A DNA stretch of 64,000 bases from Austropuccinia psidii (lineage: Eukaryota; Basidiomycota; Pucciniomycetes; Pucciniales; Sphaerophragmiaceae), in NCBI GenBank assembly GCA_023105745.1, contig JALGQZ010000006.1, positions 65,082,316 to 65,146,315 on the forward strand, given 5' to 3'. This document shows positions 22,817 through 33,315 of this stretch, piece after piece. Position numbers and translations under genes: made by a program. The notes under the pieces are model-generated. The model did no database searches, had not been told where the DNA came from, and saw nothing but the letters and a program-made list of their open reading frames with translations. Every line of letters starts with the position of its first letter. Within the stretch, counting starts at the first letter, position 1.

Positions 22817-24721
22817 TGTAAGGTTTTACTATGAAACAATCAGTAAATATTACCAATATTTTACTTGTTGTACTATAAATTTCCTTATGAAATCAAATAA
22901 TAAGATGAAAAATTACTATAATTATGGAGTAAAATATTTATATTATTACATAAATAAAATAATATAATAAAGATAAATATATGAACTTGAATGATTGATA
23001 TATTCATGGCACTTTCTTATTGTTAAGAGAAATGATAAAAGCATAAAAAGTTGTTATTCAATAATAAAAACAATTCATAAAAATAATATTACCAATATGA
23101 AGGTTATATGTTAATATAAATACTATTTATATTTATAAAAGAATCATTAAGAATAATAAGAGAAAGAAGATTATTATAAAATATGAAAACGACCTACTTT
23201 TGACACTTATTATAATAATATTTACTTAATTCACACCTAAAAATGTAAATACAACTTATTTAAATGGTATTTAAAATTACAAATATTCTTGTTTTTATGT
23301 GGAATTAGAGATTTATAGAGAAAAAAAATTTAAAAATTGATTTAATCACCTAAATATTTATGATTAAAAAAAGATTATCTTTGGTCTTTAATAATATCAT
23401 ATATTCATATATAAATAATAAAGAAATTACCCTTTGGTTAAGTGTTTCAATTTTTGTTTTGCCTCTGAAGGGGAAATATAAATAAAATACTCCCTCCTAG
23501 ATTCCAGAAGACTTTTAATAGACGTGTAATGATAGTATCAACTGGAATTGATTAGTTTTTTAACATTTAGTGATGATAAAATCATAATTAGACCATCTTA
23601 TCTCATTATTACACCATTATTTAGAGTCATCACTGTAACTCTTAGTTTTCTGACATCATAGGATTGACAGAATACTAATATTTGTGGCTTTCATTAGTTC
23701 AAATCATAATAAACTATTATTGACTACTTTTATCACCTATATGACTGCTAAAATCCAATTAAGATTTCAGTGAGTGATCATAAATGATCCATTTCAAGGT
23801 TAAACTTTGATCATTAATAGCCTTTGAGTTATACACACGAAAGCCAATCAAGAGAGTGAATTCTGATAGCTTTGAATGTAATTACCAAACTCCCAAGAGC
23901 ATCTTTTTACATAATCAAAACCCCCTTTTTGATTATTTTTCTTGTGACTCATCTTTTCTGTCAAATTTACTATTTTAAACTTGAAACCATGATCTCAAGG
24001 GGTTTCAACTTGAATGTAATGATAAATACTATGTCATTCTTCATTTCTGAGGTAGTAGAATACTTTTATGCACTTTGTTTCAAGCTTGTACCACTTTCAC
24101 AACAAAGTGGTCAACAGCTACAACAGTTTTGTTCAATAAACCCTCACAAGTTATAACCTTGTCTATAACTTGTAAAGAAGCTTTATATCTGTATTCCTAC
24201 AGTAATTAAGTGGTAAATTGATGCTTGGCTCAGATCTTTATTATGGAAATTTCAAGAGATATGAGCCAAAAACCATGAATATATGCACTGATCATAAAAG
24301 TGCATATATTCAGGTTATTTCCTTGAGTATTGACTTCAAAGATATAAAATGAAAATTTTTCATGTGTAATTTTTCATGGGAAATCAAATTTTGAAATTTT
24401 TTTTACATGCTGATTCATTGGTTTCTGATATAATCAAGGATTTATTCTTTTTTATCACATTTTTACTTATTGCTCAGTAAGTTTTTTTATTTAGAGATAT
24501 GACATAAAAATGTTATATGTGTATTTTACCATGGTTAATCTAATGGTGCAATTCATTCAACATGGTTATTCATTAGATTCATAGATAATCAAGAACTTGG
24601 GTGTTTTTATGGAATTTTCATGTATTTTAAGATAATAATTTCAATTCTTATTATTAGAATAAATATTGTAAAGTTGTTTTGTGACCTTTCTGGATATGTG
24701 TTCATATCTCAAATGCTCACA
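22817..24721 (-). repeat. Right (5') LTR of element A
   Basis: A 1905-bp LTR starting TGTAAGGTTTTACTATGAAA and ending TGCTCACA on the plus strand. It keeps the three family inverted repeats (23623-23642 degraded, about 24089-24113, and 24277-24311). The TATA region seen in B is degraded here. Confidence 0.9.
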
Positions 24722-25237
24722 ATAAAGAATTTCTTTTTACCTCTGAAAGCTTCTTTTTAAGTTTATTTCAATATATTCCCTTGCACAAATCTTTGGCCTT
24801 GTACTCAAAATAATTTACTGATTATTACATCAAAAATAAATAAAATGATGAATAATATAACTTTCCACATGCCAGAATTAATCATTCATTGAGAAACGTT
24901 TTCTCTCCACCTCAGAAAAGGCCTAGAAGAGCGCATTGAGAAATTTTTCAAATCCATCTTACATTGCTTTCCTTTAAGATACATTTTTGTGTTTAATTTC
25001 ATTTTCTCAAAATTCCATTCATTATTGAGTTCTCTCTCCTCAAATACAAATTGATTTTAAATCTTTTTCTCTTGAAAAATATGATCCTCTATCTTATTCT
25101 CACATTGAAAAGCCAATTGAATGTCCTTCAAGACTTTTCTTGTTCAATCTTCTTGATCTCAATTAGTATTGTGTCATTCCATTTTACCTCATCCTACTCC
25201 AACTGTTGGACTTGGTAATTTTTTCAAACTATTAAAA
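24722..25237. other. AT-rich spacer between elements A and D2
   Basis: It begins with ATAAA, the right copy of element A's target duplication. No gene or repeat is seen in it. Confidence 0.5.
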
Positions 25238-26845
25238 TGTCACAACCACGTGGAATCACCCCCCCAATGGGTGTTTTGCAGCAAATATAGCCTGAACCCA
25301 TTTGATGGAAAATTGGTCATGTCATTAGTTTTATGGCCAATTGGACTATTTTTGGTGTTTATGGCCTTTGAGCCAAACAACCTTTCACTGGCCATATCCT
25401 GCATCCATTGGCCATTTTGGCCAATTCACCACCTTGCCAATACCCCTTTTCTGGGCCTGGGGGATCCCTCTGGACTTCCAGGGGCTTCTGACCCCTCTAT
25501 CCACCACCAGGGTCTTTGGCCCCACCCATTTGATTATGGGGTTTAGGGCCTAACTGGCCTTTTTGGGCCATTTAGGCCCCCTATACCCTCTATGGCCCAT
25601 GGTCTGTGGGACCCTTAGGCCCCTTTTGGCCTAACTCCAATGAGGCCAAAAGGGGCCAAGGGGGCCAACCACCAACCCTAAAGGCCAGGTGGTTCCCAAA
25701 CCACAAGTGGACCAACCTGAGCCAATTTTGGCCCCTGATCTCATCAGTCCCAAAAATGGCCATAAGGACCCCAGGACTCAAATTGGCCATTTTCAAACCC
25801 TGGCCTCTGGCAACCACCAGAGGCCACCAGCTCAAGCTCAGAAATCTTTCCCCTCCATTCAGGGGAAAGACTCTCATTCACCAATGTACTCCATACAAAG
25901 GATTCAGGAATGGTGCATATATGGTATAATATACCATTATGCACCAATTTTTCTCATCAATCCAATGGTGATGGTTTCAGGACCAAATTATGCCATTTCA
26001 AATAAAGTCCCCAAATCCATCACCCATTTCAAAGGAATTCTTTTCAGTCATTCAGTCTTGCAATCCCTGGCAGCTACCAGAGAACCATTCAAGGACCCCA
26101 ACCACCTGGACCTGCAGGAGTTGAGTTGTACTTTCTTTCAGGATTATTCCAGGGGTAGTTTCAAGAGGTTATTAATCATTCAATCAGCTGTAAAGGCATA
26201 AAGTACTTCATTATTTACTTGGAAAACACAATTAGTCCATAAAGGTGGTATTCAAGCAAGCTGTATGGTCTTGGCCCTTTTGGGCCAGTTCACATTCCAC
26301 TGTGTGAATTCCATCACACAGCTCAATTCTCAAGATGGCCATATCTGTATTGACCTAAAACAGTCAATACATCTGGGTATCAACACTCCAGGATCAGTCT
26401 TCAGCTTTTCACATATACTGGCCACCTTTTCTTCCCTGGGGACTTTTTCCCCAGTTAATTTATATATTGCATTTATTTTTATCCTTATTTTCTTTTCATT
26501 TATTAAAGTAAATACTGATAATATTAAGTCAATAATTTGCACCTTTTCTTCTTTGCCTGTCAGTGGATATTGGTGGTCATATCCTTTACTAATTCCATTG
26601 TTCTTTCTGAAATGTTGAAACAGTGAATTGAGGATTCATTTGTTTGGCTCTTTGGCTTTTGGCTTTCTTATTATCTTGGCCATTGGCTTCCTCTTTCTTT
26701 TATCTTTGGCATAATTGTTTTTACTCTTATTCTTCCTTAAAGAAATATATTCCTTTTTATTTCTTAATTCTTTTGGAGCCCTCCAAGTGAGTTCTTGATT
26801 CCTGAGTGCCAGGCCACTGTTGCTTCCATAATAGGCCCTGTGACA
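25238..26845 (+). mobile_element. Solo LTR, family D copy 2
   Basis: A 1608-bp LTR with intact TGTCACAACC...CCCTGTGACA ends. The flanks TAAAA (25233-25237) and CAAAA (26846-26850) form a 5-bp duplication with one mismatch. It has the same organisation as the copy at 515-2138. The first half is rich in GGCC blocks, unlike its AT-rich surroundings, and contains a perfect 14-bp inverted repeat at 25618-25657. Confidence 0.88.
25618..25657. repeat. Perfect 14-bp GGCC-rich inverted repeat in LTR D2
   Basis: GGCCCCTTTTGGCC and GGCCAAAAGGGGCC are separated by 12 bases. The matching place in D1 (926-965) has the same arms with mismatches. Confidence 0.85.
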
Positions 26846-29249
26846 CAAAAAGAAAATTAAAAAATTAAACTTGCTATTTGTTTAAATTTCCAGTAAATGT
26901 GTGTAAGATGGTGAAAAAACATGTGTGGATTTCTTCCTCATACCACTACAATAATTCAGTTTGAAATTCTCAAACCTTTTGTTATTTTAAATTGGATTCA
27001 TATCTGATTTTTCAACTATAAAGAGCATGGAGGCCCTTCAGAAAACTGAAGATAACTTAGGTCCATAATACATGGAGCTTAAATATTTGACCCCAGCACT
27101 TGATTTCTACCCTAATTGTCAAGTCTCATGACATGTTTAATGTTTTATTCCTTCAAGTTTTGAATTCCAAAATTTCACATGATAACATAAATTACTATTG
27201 ATACTCAAATATAAACAAGAAACACTGATATCAAGTTTTGGATCAATTTTCTCTTTCTTGTTCACAACCAAATCTTCCTCCCAAAAATAAAATGTAGCAA
27301 GTTGTGTGATATTGCGCTGGTGACTAACTAAATTATCCATTTAAACATGGCACGGGCACATCCTTTCCATCTTATCATCCATTATCTTGATGCCCTTTAT
27401 CTAATCATCTTCTGTGACCTCTGAACCATTAGAATTCTCAAATTTTTTGGCCAAGGTAGATTTCTTACATGTTTTCCATCAGTAATACATACTTTCTATT
27501 GTGAGATTAAAGTGGTTACATTAATTCCCATTGACCTCAATAGCCTTCAGGTGGAATCCATTTTTTGGCTTGAATGTGAAAAACTGGTCCTCAAAAAAGC
27601 ATCATAATTTTATTTACTCCTTAACTAATTTTTTATACATTGCAAATGCACCTGGGTGAGATAGCCAAATTTTTGTGATGGTAATGGGGTGTATTTGTGA
27701 GATGGATTAAAACTTTAAAATTTGATATTTGTCATCTTAAAAACAAACTATCACAGGAAAAATTAAATCAAGAATGATTTAAGAAGAAACAATTCAATGC
27801 TTAAGTGGAAGAAGCTCATTTTCTAAAAAAAGGTTCCAATGAGCTTAATAATAAGTATTTTTGTATCGAATTCAAAAGTGGATGATTGGAAAACTAAAAG
27901 AATAATGTTATTTTTTGATTACTCGAAATTCAGAAATTTAAAAATAAATTTCTTAGGTTTTAAATTGCAAATCACAAATTTTGGTGAAATTCAGAGTCAC
28001 TAAGCTGAAAAAATTCAACATTTGGATTTGAAAAACTAGGGGTTTTCTATGTTGGATTTCCTTCAAAAAACCACATTTTTTAATGTGGAATTTGGAAGTT
28101 TTGAGATTCCCTGTAATGCACAAATGGAAGTTTGAAAAGCACTACAAGATCAAAAATATGGAGTTATATTCAACATATGTCTCCTGTTTGATTTTACAAA
28201 AATTCACTTATGATAACTTAAAAAACACTAAAGTTAACTTATCTCAGTGAAAGAATATTAACATTCTCATTTGGTTGAAATATACAGCTTTCAAATAATA
28301 TTCATTTTCGGGTTAAGCTGACCCAGTTTATAATATATAAGGAGTTGCTTATTTTTCAGGAAGAAGCTACTTTGGTAAAAGGAATCGTAAAAAATCCATT
28401 CGCCAAAAAATAATGAAAACATCCTAATAGGAGCCATAATGACATAAAGCGCAAGTTTCTAGAATGCTCACATCCAATATGATGGAGATTTCTGGTTGAA
28501 AATCTTCATTATTTTTGGAAGCTTTATCAGATTCAAAATATAGAACTGAGGCCTTTAATGGGATTTATAAATCTTTATATAGATTTAAATTTTTTTAGGG
28601 TAAATTTATCATTTATAAACCTGAGGTTGTTATCAATAACAAAGTTGTGGCTATAAATATTTTTGGTTTAAATAATTGAACAAAAAGTAATTTCCTTCAA
28701 CCCCTCCATCAGAATCAGATTCAAAAGATTGTTTATATTATATAACTCAAAAGATATAAGCAGAAAATTCAATTATTGAACTGAAGTCAAGCCTTAAAAG
28801 ACATTAAGAAGTGGTTGTGTGAAATAAGAGATCAACCGTGAAGGTTGAATTCCAACAAAGCATTTTGTGAGAAGCTGATTGAACATTTAACTCAGTCATG
28901 GGTTTGTTCAACCAAACTCAAGAAATTTATTATCTTTTAAAGTGTAAGGCATGGCCAAAAGTGAGATTTTAGGCTCCAAATACCCCTGGGGGTGTTCTCC
29001 AAAATCTAGAAATGTCATTTTTATTTTGCAAAAAAGCAACTTTGAAGGCGGGATTTGGGGTGTCTGAAACCCCATAATTAGGATTTCATTGCGCATGATG
29101 GGCTGAAGCCCGAAAGTAATAAATATTTGAGTTTTGGGATATCAGTTTTCAACATCATCGAAATCTTGACGCCGACTTCATTCCAATCAAGATCAAGTGT
29201 TCAAAAGCTCAATCAACGCAAAGCTGAAGAAGAGTGCGATCGTTTGAAA
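26846..29249. other. Intergenic region upstream of the Dr1 gene
   Basis: AT-rich until about 28900, then more mixed toward the gene. The short open frames here (27137-27340 and 28908-29096, minus strand) show no recognisable motif and no splice-linked continuation. No element ends were found. Confidence 0.45.
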
Positions 29250-29360
29250 GTAAGCAGCCTTGGTATGTAATAAAAAAACTATGACGTGGGATCGCTAATG
29301 CCTGTCTTCCACTATTTCTCGCTCTTTTTCTTTCATCCAACGATACCTTTGTTTTCTCAG
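29250..29360 (+). other. Possible intron in the 5' untranslated region of the Dr1 gene
   Basis: GTAAGC follows GTTTGAAA at 29250, and TTTTCTCAG ends at 29360 after a pyrimidine-rich stretch, 20 nt before the start codon. The signals and 111-nt size match the coding introns, but only RNA evidence could settle it. Confidence 0.4.
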
Positions 29361-29379
29361 CTCAACTTTTGAATAGATA

Positions 29380-30171
29380 ATGAGTGATAATGAACGTGGT
29401 GCTGATGGTGATGAGGTGGGGTTACCCCGTGCAACAGTCAACAAGCTCATCCAAGGTTCTTTTCGTTCTTCTCATCTCCGATCGGTAACTGAACTGATGT
29501 CCTGTTTCTATTGACAAATCAGAAATTTTACCTCCTGATATGATTTGCTCCAAGGAAACCAAAGAATTGATTTCTGAATGTTGCAAAGGTACGAGCAAGC
29601 ACCAATTCAGGTTGATCCCTTTGCTTTTTGTTTTAGGGCGTTGAATTTTACGTGTCGCCCTTTATTACAGAATTTATCACTTTAATCTCTTCAGAAGCAA
29701 ATGAAATTTGTGAAGAGGACGCCAAAAAGACAATTTCGCCGGAGCATATTATAGACGCACTTAAAGTAGCCTTCACCTTTCTTGAATTCATTCTTTATTC
29801 CTTTCCTTAAATTACCTCTAACCATCAGGGCAAACGATGGCCTTGAACCCCTCCCTTTTGTTTGCTTCATTAAACAGACGCTTGGATTCGATAATTTCGT
29901 TGCGGAAGTAGAAGATGTCAATCGAGTTCATAGAGCTCAAGCTAAGGTCAGTCACAATTATGCAATCAGTCAACACTTCTTTATTGACGCTTGATGGCCT
30001 TATTGGTTTTGCTAACAACATCGAATTATAATGTGATCAATTTTATAGCAAGATAATCAAAAGCGAAAAAATAAACTCGATCAGTCTGGATTTTCTCAAG
30101 ATGAACTAGCTGCACAACAAGAACTACTTTTTGCAGCTAGCAAAGCAAGATTTGAGGCTGGGCAGTCTTAA
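29380..30171 (+). CDS. DR1: NC2-beta / Dr1 histone-fold transcription repressor, five exons
   Basis: Five exons (29380-29455, 29523-29588, 29671-29765, 29878-29946, 30049-30171) join in frame to 429 nt, 142 residues. All four introns are GT-AG, 67-112 nt. The protein begins MSDNERGADGDEVGLPRATV. It has the histone-fold signatures LPRATVNKLIQ, EILPPDM, EFITLISSEANEI and KKTISPEHIIDALK, then TLGFDNFVAEVEDV. These are diagnostic of the Dr1/NC2-beta family, which pairs with NC2-alpha (DRAP1/Bur6) on TBP-bound promoters and blocks TFIIA and TFIIB entry. The length is near yeast Ncb2; the long Q/A-rich tail of animal Dr1 is absent. No frame breaks are seen. It is the only convincing host gene here. 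Its exons are richer in G+C than the surrounding elements. Confidence 0.95.
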
Positions 30172-32255
30172 AACAAATGGCGTTTCAAATCTATAATTGT
30201 GCTTTTATGATGAATCGTCTCGATTGCCGTTGTATTTTTCCACGTTTCCAATCGTTCGTTCCTACCAACTTCTCTTGGATGATCAAACAAAACTCCACCA
30301 AGAAAAGGTCAAACTTTTTTCTGGGTTCAAGTCTTTTTATTAACAGGAGAAATGTAAGATTATTCCCCATTTATTTAGACTCAAAACGATAAATTGTTAA
30401 TTATGGTCAAGCAACGAAGTAAAGCATTCATTCATTGCTGGTGACAATGCCAGGTGTTTTGTGTAATAAAGCTAATTCAATGTTTCTCTTTAAAAAGTCA
30501 AAATAAAAGATAGTGCCTTGCCCAACAAATCATTGTAAAAAGCGTTTTTGAAAACTAAGCGGAATGTGTTTGATTAAACTTGGATGAATTTAACTCAGCG
30601 ATGCGTCATAAATCATCTTGGCGTTTTAATTGTGCTACTTCCAACACTTTGGGTGAAGGTACTTGACCAGGGCTTGCCATACTTCAGCCAACGAAACTAT
30701 TACAATAGGCTCTGAGTGTTTTTAGCCTAAGTGGCTAAGGCTGTTGTTACCACTAGCTGGGGCTTGAACGCCTTTTGTAAAAAAAACAGTGTACCTAAAT
30801 GAGTTCTTCCTAGATTTGTTGCTCTGTGCCACAAAGGCTAATTTAATTCAGTTAAATTAAAGAACTGAAACTCACCATTTTATCTTCAAAGTGTTATTCA
30901 TTCTTTTTTGCTAGAATTCTTAGTTTTTCTGAAAAACCTCAAGCTTTGCATTGCAGACAACTGCAACTATAATAAGGTTAGGAATATTCTATTACAAGCT
31001 CTTACGTGCTTAACTCTCACTTTCGATCCATTACTGTCTCTTAACCTTTGTGAAAGGAGTTTCATTTATTCTTTGCGGTTATGATTATATGGCCATTGTA
31101 TTACCTCATACTTATCTTAAACTTTGTATTGAGTCTATGAAGCAACGTAGGCGTTGTAAAAAGAACCTCACAAGTCTCTTTTGCTAGCATCATTGACTCA
31201 GGAGGAACTAGCTTATTAAAGTAGTTCTTAATGACGGCGGCATATTTTTTCCTCTTGTGGCAAGTCTTCCTGCAACATTTTCCCCTCTGCTTCACAGATG
31301 TTTCCTCATCTCTGCTCTCCAAATGTAATGTTGTTATTTTTTTAAGACTAATCTTTCTAAAAAAAATCTCTATTTCGAACTATTTGCATAAAAAGCAAAT
31401 AGAATACTTCAAGTATCGCTATTCTCAATACATGGTAAACTTGTTTGGTTATGAAATCAAGTCAGTACAAGAGAATACTATTTTGATTCTTTACAACAAA
31501 AATCTCATCAGTAGTTTTTTTGAATTTCTTTTTAACGAAAAACAAACTAAAATATAGTTAGTTTGTTTTTGATCTTAAGGCTCATCAAATTGAAATTAGC
31601 AAAATTTGATCAAAATTACAAAATTTAAATTTGAAAGTTATCAAATCATTTTTGGATAAAAACTTGATTTAGGAAAATTACGATTTCTTTATTTAATAAT
31701 GAGGTCAGTAAAATATTATGTATCTATATATATATGTTTGTTAATGTAAGTGAATAGTGATTGAAAGGTTTTAATAAAACAGCAATATAATTTTAATCAA
31801 ATTTTATCAAAGTAAAAGTAAAAGCTTAATTTCATTTTTATTTTAGAAAAAATAAAATAAGACTTTCTTCATATATTGTTTTTTTTATTTGTTATAAAAC
31901 GTCTTTTCCTTTATTAAGATATTGTGATAAATGTTCATTTCACTTTTTTTTATGTTGGAAAGTTTTTTTTTTATTTAAGGTCTATTAAATCATTTTTTAT
32001 GCTTTTTCTACTACATTTTCATAATACTTTTTTCTCTTATATTATATTTCATTTTATCTTTATTTGTGAGATTTTAGAGTGTTTTTATAAAAGAAATTCA
32101 AATTTATCATCAATTTTAAAAACACTTTCAGTTTATTTATCTCTATTTAAGGAAAAGGATATTTTCATTCAATTTGAAAAACGTTCTTCCGATCCATTCC
32201 CATATTTCAAAAATTCATATAATCTACACCTTTATTCCTTCCATTAGTATGGTTG
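30172..32255. other. Dr1 3' flank and intergenic region
   Basis: An AATAAA at 30465-30470, about 300 nt past the Dr1 stop, could help 3' end formation. The open frame 30177-30392 is most likely 3' UTR. A possible exon fragment at 31403-31557 is listed separately. The rest is AT-rich without recognised features. Confidence 0.45.
31403..31557 (+). pseudogene. Possible terminal exon resembling the Mad1 C-terminal domain
   Basis: After a candidate acceptor (GCAAATAG ending at 31402), a frame reads EYFKYRYSQYMVNLFGYEI, a short variable stretch, then FFEFLFNEKQTKI and a stop. The pattern of a helix, an LFGY-[EK]-I block, a strand and F-x-F is reminiscent of the C-terminal domain of the spindle-checkpoint protein Mad1. 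I could not assemble upstream exons: the preceding region is antisense-open and unconvincing. It may be a gene remnant or chance. Confidence 0.2.
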
Positions 32256-32260
32256 GCTAG

Positions 32261-32869
32261 TGTTAAAATTTAGACGTAAAACTAAAGATATATTGCAATA
32301 ACAACATAACTTGGTGAGATTATAGTAAAGCTAAATACCTAAAGGACAAGTGATTAATATGAACAATAGATAATAGTTGGCTAAGAAACCCATGCAAAAT
32401 GGAACAACATATGCTAAAGACAAGAGGATTAGTGAAATAGAAATGGTACTACAAAGAGAGAAATATTGCACATTGATAGTGGAGCTATGATAGTATATGA
32501 AGACTGTTTAAAGATGAGATTCAAATAGTATGATAATTATTTTTAGAGAAAAAGATTGAGATTTAAGTAAGAATGTTTTTCTGAAGAAAAGAGAAATGAG
32601 ATTGGAAAGAAAGGAATGGTTTAAGCACTGATGATCAAAATGGAGAGAGAGAGAGAGAAATAAAGAAATAAAGAAAGGAGGGTGAGATTGTGGAGTGAGT
32701 GGATAACCGGTTGTAGTGGTTTTGATGGTAGTTGTAAGTGGTTAGGTAAGAGATTGCGAGGTAGTGAGGGTCAAGAGGAGGTTGGAATAAGTGGTTAGGT
32801 TAAGAATAATTTTATTTGAAAGAGTGGAACCTTCTGATGGAAGGTTCTGGTTTGTTGTAGATTTCAACA
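32261..32869 (-). repeat. Left (3') LTR of element E
   Basis: A 609-bp LTR containing a short (GA)n run at about 32643-32658. On the minus strand it is preceded by AAGGGAGGC (32870-32878), a plausible polypurine tract. Confidence 0.92.
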
Positions 32870-33315
32870 GCCTCCCTTGCAAAGAACAGGGGAGTAGGAG
32901 AGTCAGTAGAGGTTTATGAATGACTTTGATCTGAGCAAAATAGTCTTCCCCACCGCTTTGGTAAGAAAGTCTGCCACCATAAGATGAGTAGAGACATAGA
33001 AGAGTTCTAGTTTCTGGTTTTTGATGAGATCCTGGATGAAGTGAAATTTGATATCCATATGGTTAGTTTTGAAACCTTTGTGATTGATGTTGGAGTGAGC
33101 TAAGTCAATGGCGCCTTTATTGTCATTGTAGAGTGTTGAAACATTACCAGGAGCTTCTAAGTTGGTTTCTTGTAGGAGTTGTTGGAACCATAGAATTTCT
33201 TTTGAGGCATCAGAGACAGATTTGTATTCTGCTTCTGTGGTTTAGTGAGAAATTGTTTGCTGTTTTCTTGTTCTCCAGGAAATCAGGTGATGGTTGAAAA
33301 AGAGAGTATAGCCCC
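32870..33315 (-). pseudogene. Element E RNase H, C-terminal part
   Basis: Read leftward from 33245, this gives TEAEYKSVSDASKEILWFQQ followed by YNDNKGAIDLA and HMDIKFHFIQDLI, the standard copia RNase H end. A stop (33241-33243 region) lies just before TEAEY. The other side of this domain was pushed away by solo LTR F1. Confidence 0.85.

Larger units (their letters stand above)
2581..24721 (-). mobile_element. Ty3/gypsy element A, containing nested element B
   Basis: An LTR retrotransposon on the minus strand. Its LTRs are 2581-4503 and 22817-24721, written on the plus strand as TGTAAGG...TAACA or TCACA. It is flanked by ATAGA (2576-2580) and ATAAA (24722-24726), a 5-bp target duplication with one mismatch. 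Read from the right, the order is leader, gag, protease, RT, RNase H, integrase, chromodomain-like tail, polypurine tract, LTR. Two later insertions interrupt it: element B (8724-19229) in RT and a 1.17-kb sequence (5421-6585) in integrase. Without them A is about 10.5 kb, the same size as B. All coding parts are degenerate. Confidence 0.92.

Noticed and set aside
30177..30392. 71-codon frame just after Dr1
   Set aside because: It starts a few bases after the Dr1 stop codon and is most simply 3' untranslated region.
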